Positions 9,109-20,985 are shown, counted from the stretch's first letter. The stretch: DNA of 64,000 nucleotides from Telmatactis stephensoni (GCA_029948255.1 JALIZF010001863.1:940501-1004500); one strand, 5' to 3'. Notes: generated by a model from the letters alone, not told the origin. Numbers and translations are program-made.

Positions 9109-11043
9109 ACTAGACGCACACGTGCGTTCACTCGTGCCCCTGGAGCCCTTTTTAAGAGAGGCTCCAACGACCGGCTCCGTTCCGTTCCGGGTACTCTTCC
9201 CCGAGCCGTTTCACGCATTCTTCACCATTCCGGGAAATAGCTAACCGTAATATAATGACCTTTTTTGAATCGGCTAACTTAAACTAAACAAGGCATACTT
9301 TCACATTTTTGGTTAACTCGGTGAGAAACATCGCCCTAGCAAACTGGAGATTGTATTCTCTCTGTCGTCTCTACTACACCTATATACACACACATTTGTG
9401 TAGCCCGAAAAAAAACCCCACTCAGTGCGTCTACTTATGACTTTGTATATCGGACTACCGTGACAGCCAAATTATTTACATTTTTTGACATGTTCAATTA
9501 TTAAACTAAAGGCAAATATAATTCAACCACACACAGTGTTAAATCTCTCATTTTATTCTATCGATCTCAAGAACTGAACATCTTGACACAATTGACAAAT
9601 ACTGTATTTTTTCGTTCATGTTTCGGATGTTTTATGTATGAATAAAAGACGTTACCTGACCAAACGCGCAATCAAGGTCAAGTTCCATGCAATGGTCTGC
9701 TTCAGAATTCCAATATTACGATTCAGTACAAAACCTCTCAAGCTCTCTTGTCATGAACGCCTGAATGAGGAATATAATTCACGGCGGGCGCATAAGACCT
9801 CAAAAACGGAACGGTTAGCTTCCGAGTTATACTCTTATCTTCGTATCTTCAACAGCATTCAGTCATTTGCAATGAAACTTTCAGTGATGACTTACTATAA
9901 GTGGCGATTTAGTTTGCCATGTTTGAAAGTTACCATTGACGTGATTTTGACGTCATTGCGAATTGTTACATTTTTTCTAAAAAACTCAGATCACTTGTAG
10001 AGATTTTGAAAACTACATAGTTTGAAAGAGATTGTCATTCTCTAAAATTTGGTGCAATTTTTATCTCGATGCGATGTTTAGTTGTCGAGTTATAAGGGAT
10101 TTTGGTTTTACCATGACGTCATAAAAATGACGTCACAAGTAACCATTAAGAGCCATTAGAAGCCATTGGAAACAGCCAGTGACGATGCAACGAACATGTA
10201 TGGCTAATGTGACATGTTTCTACATAACTAAGTCAAAAGTTTTGGTCACCAAGCTATATTAGAGATATTTCAAATAATTGGTGACGTCATTATGACGTTT
10301 TAGGACTTAACTCCTTGGGATAACTTTTTTGTTTGAAGTTTGATTGTTCTTGTACTTTGCATAGTTAAAGAACTTTGATTTCCCCCAAATTTGTTGGTTT
10401 TAGATTTTTGAATTTTTGAAGATAAGTATTAGAAAAATTAATAAGAAAAAATAGCAAAATCATCAAACGTCATAATGACGTCACCGATCATTTGAAATAT
10501 CGCTAATATAGCTTGGTGACCAAAACTTTTGACTTAGTTATGTAGAAACATGTCACATTAGCCATACATGTTCGTTGCATCGTCACTGGCTGGTTCCAAT
10601 GGCTTCTAATGGCTCTTAATGGTTACTTGTGACGTCATTTTTATGACGTCATGGTAAAACCAAAATCCCTTATAACTCGACAACCAAACATCGCATCGAG
10701 ATAAAAATTGCACCAAAGTTTAGAGAATGACAATCTCTTTCAAACTATGTAGTTTTCAAAATCTCTACAAGTGATCTGTGTTTTTTAGCAAAATGTAACA
10801 ATTCGCAATGACGTCAAAATCACGTCAATGGTAACTTTCAAACATGGCAAACTAAATCGCCACTTATAGTAAGCCATCACTGAAAGTTTCATTGCAAATG
10901 ACTGAATGCTGTTGAAGATACGAAGATAAGAGTATAACTCGGAAGCTAACCGTTCCGTTTTTGAGGTCTTATGCGCCCGCCGTGATTGCCTTGCTTCTAT
11001 GTATGTTCGTTTAGCAACATGTAGGATGAGAAATTCGTAGATT
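9109..11043 (-). mobile_element. foldback element family F, minus copy, interrupted
   Basis: The sequence 9109-9779 plus 10985-11043 is the inverse of parts of the complete copy at 14771-15722 and of 12890-13463. The copy is split by the 1205-base insertion at 9780-10984. With the plus copy at 12604-13463 it forms a 4 kb inverted-repeat structure. Short open frames here are repeat-derived. Confidence 0.7.
9780..10984. mobile_element. 1.2 kb foldback element with 520-base arms, ATT target duplication
   Basis: The arms 9780-10308 and 10466-10984 are inverted copies with few mismatches; the termini are CACGGCGGGCGCATAAGACC and its inverse. The uninterrupted sequence in the paralogous arm at 12955-12980 has a single ATT where this element is flanked by ATT on both sides (9777-9779 and 10985-10987). 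The boundaries are therefore exact. A 3-base duplication is compatible with PIF/Harbinger, but there is no coding sequence. Each arm carries four perfect TGACGTCA octamers. Confidence 0.85.
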
Positions 11044-11770
11044 TTTTTCAGCGACAACGTTAATTGAAATAGCTATATAACAGCAAGAAACATAAATAAA
11101 TCAAAGAACCCATAGCATAACCATAGCATAACACTCTCCTTAGAGAACGTTCCTAGAATGTGGTCTTGATTGAATTACCCTATATATTTCATAATGACGT
11201 TACATCAAAGCAATCTATTGTTTAAAGGATGACGTCACAGTGGAAAATGTGTCCCAGTGCTACGTGTACCACTGTACCCTCCCTTGGTTTCAGTTTTGAA
11301 CTTGTGTGTACTTCGACTGGATCAGAAACACTTTTCTACAAAAAATTATTTTAAGAAAAAAATACAGCCTTCGTATATAAACAGACTTGAGTTGATGTAC
11401 TTTACTTTACTTTAAATATAGCCTTCTCAGTTTTAGACCTAGAAGCTTCTTCTTGCACCTTTTCAAGCATTGATACCATTGATAAATACTTTAAAAGAAG
11501 ACTCTGCTCAAACTTGCAAGACAAGAGGTCGAGATGGTATGGAACCAGTCGTTAATTACAGGAACGGGGCTGATGGTGCAAAATGAAAAATGTAATGCTT
11601 ACCCAAGGCCACCCCCATCCCCAAATCCACACATGCACACCCTAACCGAAAGAACAATTTACTGTGACCCCCCCCCCCCACCCCACCCCCATTTCAGTCT
11701 CTTTCTCACTCACTCTCACAATTACCGTTAATCATTGAATAGGATGGTAAGTGTTAGCTGGCGTTAGTAT
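11044..11770. other. unassigned sequence
   Basis: No gene was recognised. It holds a TTTAC-repeat scrap at 11398-11415, a TGACGTCA at 11230 and a C/CA-rich tract at 11620-11720. Confidence 0.4.
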
Positions 11771-12430
11771 TTGGTAATTACTCGTGCCCAGGCCTTTAGG
11801 CCGGGAACGAGTTATAAAATGCAAATGTTTTTTTTTTTCTCTGTTCGTCACCAGAAGAGGCCTTTCTTGCGCAATCGGTCACGTGTTAAAGCTCCTGATT
11901 GGTTCAGAGCGCAAGAAACAATGCCCTTCATTCATCACCTTTGAGCGAGTGCGAACTCTTCGAAGGTCTTCGAAGTGAACGCCAGTCAGGAACTTTAGGA
12001 ATGCAAGATGGCGGACAGCCCAAAAAATAGCTTTCAGAGACAGGCTTTTCCAGCAGTGAGACAATAGAAAATGGAGCTTTTAACTCGAGATATACCTAGA
12101 CACTTATAAGAGCTTCAGAATGGGCTGTTATTTTGGGCTTGATCTCTAATACTTTGACCAAATATCGAACTCTCAATGGAGTACTGAAGCTGAAGCTCTC
12201 GCGACTCGTAGCAATTCCTTTGAGCTGGAGATCTACGAATTTCTCACCCTACATGTTGCTAAACGAACGCACATAGAGGCAAGTCAATTATATTTTTCAT
12301 TCAAGCATTCAAGAGATCTTGAGAGGTTTTTGTATTGAATTTTAACACAATTCTGGCCAGACAATGTATTTATATATTTTCATGGAACCAAGGCTCTATT
12401 TGACCTGATTCGTTTGGTCACGTAATGGAT
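11771..12430 (+). mobile_element. foldback element family F, left half
   Basis: It begins with the family terminus ATTACTCGTGCCCAGGCC followed by a T-run, as at 14771, and runs through the shared body. The right end is missing. The small reading frame of the complete copy (ATG near 12004) is frameshifted here. Confidence 0.7.
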
Positions 12431-12603
12431 AAAACATCTGAAACATGAACGAAAAACATATATACACGATTTTTAATTTGTTATTGTCTCAAAAACGTCG
12501 TTGTAGAAGTCTTTACAGCAAACAATTGAGATATAAAGTGAAATAAAAAGCTGAATAAACTGGTATATTTTTGCATGTTGGAGACATCTAATTAGTAATA
12601 CCC

Positions 12604-13463
12604 AGTGAAAAATAATGCCCCTCATTCATCACCTTTGAGCGCGTGCGAACTCTCCGTAGTGAAGGCAAGCCAGGAACTTTAGGAATGCAAGATGACAGAC
12701 TTCAAAGAAAATAGCTTTCAGGACAGGCTGTTCCAGGAGTAGAACAATGGAAAGTGGAGCTTTTAACTCGAGATATACCTATATACTTATAAGAGCTTCA
12801 GGATGGGCTGATATTTTGAGCTTCATCCTCCAATACTTTGACCAAATATTGAACTCTAAATGGAGTACTTCAAAGCAGGCCCTCGCGATAAAGACTATTT
12901 CCTATGAGCTGGAAATCTACGAATTTCTCATCCTACATGTTGCTAAACGAACATACATAGAAGCAAGGCAATTATATTCCTCATTCAGGCGTTCATGACA
13001 AGAGAGCCTGAGAGGTTTTGTACTGAATCGTAATATTGGAATTCTGAAGCAGACCATTGCATGGAACTTGACCTTGATTGCGCGTTTGGTCAGGTAACGT
13101 CTTTTATTCATACATAAAACATCCGAAACATGAACGAAAAAATACAGTATTTGTCAATTGTGTCAAGATGTTCAGTTCTTGAGATCGATAGAATAAAATG
13201 AGAGATTTAACACTGTGTGTGGTTGAATTATATTTGCCTTTAGTTTAATAATTGAACATGTCAAAAATGTAAATAATTTGGCTGTCACGGTAGTCCGATA
13301 TACAAAGTCATAAGTAGACGCACTGAGTGGGTTTTTTTTTTCGGGCTACACAAATGTGTGTGTATATAGGTGTAGTAGAGACGACAGAGAGAATACAATC
13401 TCCAGTTTGCTAGGGCGATGTTTCTCACCGAGTTAACCAAAAATGTGAAAGTATGCCTTGTTG
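12604..13463 (+). mobile_element. foldback element family F, body fragment
   Basis: The body from the ATGCCCTTCATTCATCACC block onward. Its second half (12968-13463) is the inverse of 9289-9779. It contains the empty site that defines the insertion at 9780-10984. Confidence 0.7.
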
Positions 13464-13680
13464 AAGGAAAAGCAGTGCGCGGCCGCAAGCGTAACTAGAA
13501 CGTTTCGGAATCCAAGTTTCTCCCTATACTACATCATCCCACATCTTTTTTGTTACGAACCCATAAAACTGAAAAGCGACGGTGTTTGGAAAAAAAAACA
13601 TTTTGGAACTTTTAGACTCGAGTAAACAATCCAACGCGTAATTTGAGAATGAAGATTGACGGTGCATGAGTTTGACTAAT

Positions 13681-13767
13681 CGTCGCGGGTCGCGGGTCGC
13701 GTGTTCGATGTCGCGGGTGCGGGTGGTTGGTCGCGGGTGCGGGTAGGATGGTCGCGGGTGCGAAATT

Positions 13768-13817
<50 letters not shown>

Positions 13818-13835
13818 ACAAAAAAAAAAAAAAAA
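13681..13835. repeat. GC-rich GCGGGT minisatellite plus poly(A)
   Basis: Irregular repeats of GCGGGTCGCGGGTGCGGGT pass into about 65 A residues with two interruptions. The arrangement could be the 3' end of a retroposon, but no body was recognised. Confidence 0.8.
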
Positions 13836-14174
13836 CAGGATTCACGGAATTTAATATTTCCAAATCATTCTGCACTGTAGTAAATCGATCCGCTAACTTA
13901 TTCAGCCGTCACACAATTAACAATGCTTCCTGCCGTCTGCAGCATCTAGGAAAACTGTTGTCAATCTGTCAATATTCATTTTGAGGGCTTCTTCTTGTGT
14001 TTGATGTTTATGTGATGACTCTGTGTTTGACCCTACAGTACTTGAATGTTTTCTCTATGCCGTGACAACTTAAAAACTGACCTAGACATTTGCTCGTGTG
14101 TCGAATAAACCCGGATTCATTCTTGTTATTCATTTTTAGCAAACATATCTAGCTTAATTCCATAGGTTTGTGAC

Positions 14175-14309
14175 TACCCTGGGCTTCAGGGGTTTATTAT
14201 TCGCTTTCTTTAGAGAGTTGCTTTCTTTAGAGAGTTCTTCTCTGTGACTCTCCTATCAAGTAAATAAACGTCGGAACGAGACGATAAACCCCTGGCACCC
14301 AGCTGGGTA
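14175..14309. mobile_element. 135-base MITE with perfect 9-base target duplication
   Basis: The inverted ends TACCC(T/A)GGG with inner CAGGGGTTTAT are flanked on both sides by GTTTGTGAC (14166-14174 and 14310-14318). A 9-base duplication points to the Mutator-like superfamily. It is non-coding. Confidence 0.75.
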
Positions 14310-14332
14310 GTTTGTGACGGTCTGTGATCGGC

Positions 14333-14528
14333 ACAACTAAAAATTCTTTGATATGTGTAATAAACAAAACTGTAATCAAAATTGTAAAATATTTGTTACG
14401 CTTTAGATACTGTGCATGACAAAGTCATAAATAGACAACTAAAAATTCTTTGATATGTGTAATAAACAAAACTGTAATCAAAATTGTAAAATATTTGTTA
14501 CGCTTTAGATACTGTGCATGACAAAGTC
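14333..14528. repeat. tandem duplication, about 102-base unit x2
   Basis: The block from ACAACTAAAAATTC to GACAAAGTCA is repeated directly with almost no divergence, so the duplication is recent. Confidence 0.9.
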
Positions 14529-14770
14529 AAATCAGCTAGCATAGCAGTTTCTAGTGTAACCAGAGTAGTTAATAGAATAACTCTGATGTGCCAAATAAAG
14601 TCCATGACTTTTAAAGACCTTCAAGACCTTCAATCATTCCTAAAACACTGGATATTGATTATTAGTTTAAATAAATCAACGATCACTGAAAATGCATATA
14701 GGGTATGAGACGCTATATACCTATTTCGATAAAATAAGTTACAGGTCTAAACGATGTCCAGGTCATCGTC

Positions 14771-14820
14771 ATTACTCGTGCCCAGGCCTTTAGGCCGGGA
14801 ACGAGTTATAAACTGCAAAT

Positions 14821-14854
<34 letters not shown>

Positions 14855-15722
14855 CCTCTGTTCGTCCTCAGCTACTTCTGATTGGTTAAGAACGTAAAAA
14901 CAATGCCCTTCATTCATCACCTTTGAGCGACAGCGAACGCAAGCCAGGAACTTGAGGAATGCAAGATGGCCGACTATAAAGAAAATAGCTTTCAGAGACA
15001 GGCTTTTCCTGCAGTAGAACAATGTAATTTGGAGCTTTTAACTCGAGATATACCTATATACTTATATGAGCTTCAGAATGGGCTGTTATTTTGAGCTTCA
15101 TCTCCAATACTTTGACCAAATATCGAACTCTAAATGGAGTACTTGAAAGAGAACCCTCGCGATAAACATGGATAAACTGAGTATTTCCTATGAGCTGTGA
15201 ATCTACGAATTTCTCATCCTACATGTTGCTAAACGAACATACGTAGAAGCAAGTCAATTGTATTCCTCATTCAAGCATTCAAGAGATCTTGAGAGGTTTT
15301 TGTACTGAATTTTAATACGGAATTCTAAAGCAGACCATTGCATGGAACGGATAGGTTCCATTGACCTTGTTGGTCACGTAACGTCTTTTCGATTTTAGTT
15401 TAAACATGTGCTTTTGATGAATAGGCATCACATCACGGGTCATGGCTGTGGGCTGAAGCACGAATCACGGCTTGTTAGTTTTAAGTTAGCCGATTCAAAA
15501 AAGGTCATTATGTTACGGTTAGCTATTTCCCGGAATGGTGAAGAATGCGTGAAACGGCTCGGGGAAGAGTACGAACGGAGCTGGTCATTAATTGGAGCCT
15601 CTCTTAAAAAGGGCTCCAGGGGCACGAGTGAACGCACGTGTGCGTCTAGTTTTTTTTTAACAGAGGAAAAAAAATTGCAGTTTATAACTCGATCCCGGCC
15701 TAAAGGCCTGGGCACGAGTAAT
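14771..15722 (+). mobile_element. complete foldback/MITE family F element
   Basis: The terminal inverted repeats are ATTACTCGTGCCCAGGCC... (left, followed by a T-run) and the inverse (right, preceded by an A-run). They extend about 65 bases through GTTATAAACTGCAAA. The 950-base element is the most complete copy in the window. The target duplication is not resolved. It encodes no transposase, only one small frame (14966-15094). Confidence 0.8.
14966..15094 (+). CDS. small open frame inside family F, possible captured gene start
   Basis: There is an ATG in a CAAGATGGCC context, then 42 codons (MADYKENSFQRQ to LQNGLLF) and a stop. The context resembles a host translation start with a YY1-like motif. 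The sequence is not recognised. The copy at 11771-12430 is frameshifted, so it is not conserved as protein. It may be a captured 5' gene end rather than a working gene. Confidence 0.25.
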   Translation: MADYKENSFQRQAFPAVEQCNLELLTRDIPIYLYELQNGLLF

Positions 15723-16720
15723 GATGACGTCCCGCCAAAGAAAAAGAGACTTCGTGATACTTAAAAAAGAAAATATTTTTGTGGAGCTGCTTAACCGGCC
15801 TAGCAGAGAAGTATCAGGAGTCTCCTGACGGAGTTTAGCTTATCAAACTTTAGTCGATGACAATTCGAAAGCTGAGAAAATAGTTCCCACTGTATCAGGT
15901 AGAAAACTGTCGTCGAAGTTTACCTATTTTGCTGCGCGTAACGCTATGTCCCACTAATGTACACTGCTTCGAGCCCCGAAAAAAATCCGAGAAAAAAACA
16001 ATGTCAAGATTGTTGTAAACATTTGTCTAAATTCTTCTTCTTTTGTAACAGAAACAGCAAATAAATAAAAAGTTCCTTAGAGTAGGATCGATGTAAAGTG
16101 ATGGCCGGGAATGATGGACTTCAGTACCAAGAAGAAGATATTCACTGAATTTTAGACTGAATTGCGTGACGAATAGACTCATTGAACACAATACAATACT
16201 TCACTTCAGTCCGCTTACACACTTAAACTTGAGAGAAATAAAGTAGCAGTTAATTCTTATTAACAATTAGGCTTAGCTTTCAATTATTATATGGGTACAA
16301 TTCTAGAGAGAACTGAAGTTTGGAAATCACATATTTGCGTTGGATCGACCTCCATGTCAACTCAGCTCTGTCACCTCGCGATCATCGCGCTTTGCGAATC
16401 AGTTTACTTAGAACGACTCAGTATAAGTATATTCCAACGCAATTCAACATAAAGCCCATAAATATTTCTTTTAAAAGTATCTGTAGGTTTTCATGGCCAA
16501 AGAGTCCTGATTATAATAGTGAGGACGTTTATTACGGGTAGATAAACGGCTGCACGCAGGCTAAACGGCCACTGATTACGGTCTAAACAAACAGCTCACT
16601 GTATTTATACAAACATTCTAACTCAAAATTTTCTTCTCAAAAATCATTCCTTCTTCGTCTTATCTGTCAAGAAAAGACGAAATGTATTTTTTCTAATCAA
16701 AATGTGAATGTCGAGGGGCG
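15723..16720. other. unassigned sequence
   Basis: No gene, repeat or RNA was recognised; only short non-descript open frames. Confidence 0.4.
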
Positions 16721-17322
16721 AGAATTGTACAGGCCCGCAAATGATCCCAGGCCCGCAAGTGATCCCAGGCCCGCAAATGAACCCACTAGAGGCCCGCAAA
16801 TGATCCCAGGCCCGCAAATGATCCCACTAGAGGCCGGCAAATGAACCCATTAGAGGCCCGCAAATGATCCCTGGGGAAAATATGGAATCTGATGGATGGA
16901 ACGGAACTATAAGTGATAAACAAAACAAAAAAAAAAAAAAAAAAAAAAACGTCACGTAATTACTAGAAAATTTTTAGTATCCACAAAATTTATGATTAGA
17001 ACAATAAAGAATCTGAGTATCCAAACAACTGAAGCTAAACACAGAAAACAGATCGAAACAAATTTATTTGTTTTAACGAATAAATTTGTTTCTGTCGTAT
17101 ACGATACCAGCGTATATGCTAGATTATTCTTTTTTATTCCGTAATCTGATTATTATGTGCGATTACACAATGAGCTTCGTCCTAGACTGATTAGTTCGTT
17201 ACCTCAATATACCAAAGGCATGCATGAAACTCTTAACGCGATCAAAGAATGTTTTCTACAATCGTTGTGGAAATTAAATATCAAAACCTTAACAAAGACA
17301 AAGCAAAAACTTAGCGTGTGAC

Positions 17323-18084
17323 TGGCCTGCGTAGCTGGCGGTTTAAGGGGGAGGGGAGGGGGAAAGAAAGGAGAAGGGAGAGGGACAAACCGCCTGCCCG
17401 AAGACTAGTATTTTTCAGATCCGCCTCTTCTTATAACACCTCATGCAAGGTCATGACCTTTTGTCACCTTCGACGCTTTATTTAGATCAAGAAGACGAAT
17501 TTTCTTTAAAAAATTGCCCTATATATTGTAAAATCAAACACTTATCAATGAAATATTTATGTTGTCAATTTGAGTTCGGGGATAAATTGAGCACTAAAAA
17601 TCTAGAATTAAATTTCATTTCGTTTTAACGGCTTGTAAAGTTGGAATTTGATCTCTGCTATCTGATCTCCATCAAGGAAATCCATTGAAAATGACCATAA
17701 AGATCATAGCCAATGCAAAAGACACCAAGGAAAAGTTACCATGTATATATTCTTTGTATTTTGATGAGGAAGATGTGATTTCTCTAATATTTGTAGCAGT
17801 TTTGCTCATGGCTGGGATTTGCTGCTGTCTTCTTGCTGCCAACATGTAGTCCGTTAATAATAAGATGAATCAATTTTCGACCAATCAGAATCAGATGTAT
17901 CGATTCTCGACCAATCAGAATGCTCCGTCCTCCAGCGGCCGGGAACATCTCGAAAACACATTGTCTTCGGGCAGGCGGTTTCTCGATACTCTCCTCCTCC
18001 CCTCCCCTCCCCCTCCCCGTCTCCCTTCTCCCCAGTCCCCCTCCCCTCTCCCCAATCCCCCTAAACCGCCAGCTACGCAGGCTA
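17323..18084. mobile_element. AGCCTGCG-family element with 8-base target duplication, nested
   Basis: The ends T(G)GCCTGCGTAGCTGGCGG and its inverse are followed by G-rich/C-rich subterminal tracts and an inner pair ACAAACCGCCTGCCCGAAGAC. CGTGTGAC flanks it at 17315-17322 and 18085-18092. The ends are shared with 34477-35486, which has a 9-base duplication, so both fit Mutator-like elements. Confidence 0.75.
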
Positions 18085-18397
18085 CGTGTGACAAACCACT
18101 TGATGATTCACTTTTTTGTGTTTCATTATTTTTTTCCTCTCAATTTGTTTTTGCGTTTAACTTTATGCTTCTTTTTGCTTCGAAAACTTCCCAAGTATCC
18201 TGAGGGATAATAATCCCCTGCAGAGTTTTTGCTTAATAACTAATCATTCCAACACTATAACTAATATTTGTCACACACTGAATTAGGAAGACGTTTTGAA
18301 ACATCATGATATAAACCTTAGAATTACCATTTGAACAGAGTTTAAAAGATCATGTTCATACTGACGCCATACGCGCTACTCCTATATTCTGGCTTAC

Positions 18398-18560
18398 CGG
18401 GGAGTGGATGATTCATTTCATACAAGCGTTGTAACTGCTTTGGTTCCTTATGTAAGTCAGCTACAATCCCATGCAAATATAAAAGAGTCAGTGGGAGGCA
18501 AGAACGTTCAGCTTCAGTCTTTTTCAAGTTTGATCTTTGTCTTTGCTTTTTTGTTGTCAT
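18398..18560 (-). CDS. possible captured first exon inside the 2.33 kb element
   Basis: On the minus strand an ATG (complement of 18558-18560) opens MTTKKQRQRSNLKKTEAERS and runs 54 codons to a good donor, CCCCG|gtaagcca. No acceptor or second exon was found. It may be an internal remnant of the element's own gene or a captured host exon. The product is not recognised. Confidence 0.25.
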
Positions 18561-19204
18561 TTTTGGCGGAGTTTGCGGCGTAAAAGCACAACAAAAATAC
18601 TAGAATTAAGATAGATTTCATAGCAGTCGATAAAAGCAAACACCACTACACATGCAAGACTGTCATGAGAAGGGTATTAAATGGGGAGCCGCGGTTATCT
18701 GATTCGACCACTGGCCACTACAACGACACTGATGTCAGGTATTATTATAAACTGAGCTAAATTTTCAGTTAAGAAATAGAACCACCATATTTAGATTTAG
18801 AAACTCTTACACACTAATACTCAGTTTATATTTTATGTTTTTAATCACTTATAGTTCCGTTCCATCTATATCAGATTCCGTATTTTCCACTGGGTTCATT
18901 TGCGGGCCTCTAATGGGTTCATTTGCCGGCCTGGGAACATTTGCGGGCCTCTGGTGGGTTCATTTGCGGGTCTGGGAACATTTGCGGGCCGCTGGTGGGA
19001 TCATTTGCGGGCCTGGGATCACTTGCGGGCCTGGGATCATTTGCGGGCCTGTACAGAATGCTAGATGAAAATTTGTCGGAGCTCTGTTCTGCTCTACGGT
19101 TGAAAGCAAATGACGAAGATTTTTGAATACGACCATAGTGCTTTGCGATCGTAGTGCGCCCACCGCCTGGCAGCTACATGTAATAATGAAACTGAATAAT
19201 ACTG

Positions 19205-19805
19205 TGTAATACAGTAAATGAGAGCGTTACTCTGATAAATCAGCAATATGTATCATGAAGCATAACTAAATTAGGCTGGGAATCAGTCACTCTGATAAAT
19301 CAGCACTGTGTACCAGGCAGACACAGTCATTCATTAGTACATTAAGCTGGGAATCACAGGAATCAGTTACTCTGATAAATCAGCACTGTGTACCAGGCAG
19401 ACACAGGCATTCATTAGTACAGTAAGCTGGGAATCAGTTACTCTGATAAATCAGCACTGTGTACCAGGCAGACACAGTCATTCATTAGTACATTAAGGTG
19501 GAAATCACAGGAATCAGTTACTCTGATAAATCAGCACTGTGTACCAGGCAGACACAGTCATTCATTAGTACAGTAAGCTGGGAATCAGTTACTCTGATAA
19601 ATCAACACTGTGTACCAGGCAGACACAGGCATTCATTAGTACAGTAAGCTGGGAATCAGTTACTCTGATAAATCAGCACTGTGTACCAGGCAGACACAGT
19701 CATTCATTAGTACATTAAGGTGGAAATCACAGGAATCAGTTACTCTGATAAATCAGCACTGTGTACCAGGCAGACACAGTCATTCATTAGTACAGTACAG
19801 TAAGT
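19205..19805. repeat. satellite, alternating 71- and 80-base units
   Basis: About eight units share CTCTGATAAATCAGCACTG and GTACCAGGCAGACACAG. The longer units carry an extra CACAGGAAT. The order of long and short units is semi-regular, which suggests a higher-order repeat. It starts about 150 bases after the end of the 2.33 kb element. Confidence 0.9.
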
Positions 19806-19924
19806 GGGATTTAAACATTTTAGGATGCGAATTATATGTTGATGAAAAGAATAAAGATATTTTTGGTCAAGATATTATAGTTTTAATTTGTACTTTTTCT
19901 TTCTATGTGCATGCATGTGGTACA

Positions 19925-20190
19925 TGCTAAAGTAAAGTAAAGTAAAGCAACCATATTTAACGTCGATAACTCGTAACAGTAATTCCACTGACAAACCTGA
20001 GGTCGACAGTGCGCTCATTTTACTCCCCTCTCTCCATCAGTGCTCCGTTTTAAGGGTATGTAAAGCTAATTAAAGCTACACAGATTGGAAAGAAGTCGAA
20101 ACAAGGATGTGAGGTCTGGGGGGATCGAACTCGGGACCTCTCGCACCGAAGGCCGCGCACTAACCAACTGCGCCATCCTTGCTCCATCCT
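19925..20190 (-). mobile_element. tRNA-derived SINE, family B
   Basis: Read on the minus strand, a tRNA-like head (GGATGGCGCAGTTGGTTAGT, box B GAGTTCGATCCC) leads into a body and ends in (TTTAC)n. A second copy lies at 21955-22205. Confidence 0.8.
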
Positions 20191-20307
20191 TGCTATTAAG
20201 TTAATGTAGAAATTTTTGTGCTTATGGGTTTCACAATATGTTGAATCAAATCTAGCAAAACGTTACATAAATTCTTATTTTCCATTATTCATGAACAGTA
20301 TTTTACT

Positions 20308-20801
20308 AAATGAAATGTCCAATATTTGTTATCAAGTTTCAATTTTAAATTCATAAAATATTTATAAAATTGTAGGATAATCTCCACATTACAATTTACA
20401 AAATTAAAAAAGAGGAGTATCCGTGCGATTTAGAAAGTTATTTCCCGATAAACGCACGAAAACTAATAAGAATTCGCGAAAATGATCAAAAATTCCATAG
20501 ACCTCCCTGGAGGGTAGAAAGATTTACAATGCATTGTGGGACCTTTTCAAGATGGCGGCCAAAACAGATCGTTTCTGGTAGAAATGGTAGTCAAAACGGG
20601 CGTTGTACATCAGGTTTTATTCATCAACTGTGAATTTCATTTAAACACAGGGGAGGCTAAATTGTTTTCCTTTAATTCAGTAAGTTTATTTTTTCAAATA
20701 GTCGTAAAACGGCCTTGTTTTTACGATTGCTTTACTGACGAAAATTCGATGTTTTTACATGCGCAGAAAGGAGTGCGCGCTGATAATAGTAGGCACCAAC
20801 C
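20308..20801. mobile_element. TTAA-type MITE, truncated copy of the 27742-28577 family
   Basis: It matches the right part of 27742-28577 and ends GTAGGCACCAACC followed by TTAA (20802-20805). It contains ATGCATTGTGGGA and AAGATGGCGGC motifs. Confidence 0.75.
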
Positions 20802-20829
20802 TTAAGAAATATAAAACGCCGCCGCGCGC

Positions 20830-20985
20830 ATGTCTCTGTACTGTGATATAAACACGAAGGAAGATGTAGAGCAAGAGAAAAGCAAGATTAGGAACACGAG
20901 GCGTAGCCGAGTGTTTCTCTTGCTTTTCGAGTGCTCTACATCTTAAATTCCAGAGTGTTTATCTCACAGTACAGAGACATAAGCG
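20830..20985. repeat. imperfect palindrome, about 155 bases
   Basis: TGTCTCTGTACTGTGATATAAACAC at the left end and its inverse at the right surround inverted AGATGTAGAGCAAGAGAAAAGC blocks. It could be a small MITE. Confidence 0.6.

Larger units (their letters stand above)
16726..19055. mobile_element. 2.33 kb element with minisatellite-bearing terminal inverted repeats
   Basis: Both ends begin TGTACAGGCCCGCAAATGAT and consist of 18-to-28-base repeats of AGGCCCGCAAATGATCCC (left 16730-16865, right inverted 18894-19050). Inside these lies a unique matching segment (GGAACGGAACTATAAGTGAT, left 16900, inverted right 18850). GAAT flanks both ends (16722-16725 and 19056-19059), a possible 4-base target duplication. 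No transposase is present. It contains a nested element (17323-18084) and a possible exon (18398-18560). Confidence 0.8.

Noticed and set aside
9638..10000. 120-codon frame, with similar frames at 10785-11057 and 12917-13111
   Set aside because: They span the exact insertion boundary at 9780 or lie in repeated foldback arms in both orientations, so they are repeat sequence.
13727..13984. Poly-lysine and poly-phenylalanine frames
   Set aside because: They are translations of the poly(A)/poly(T) run.
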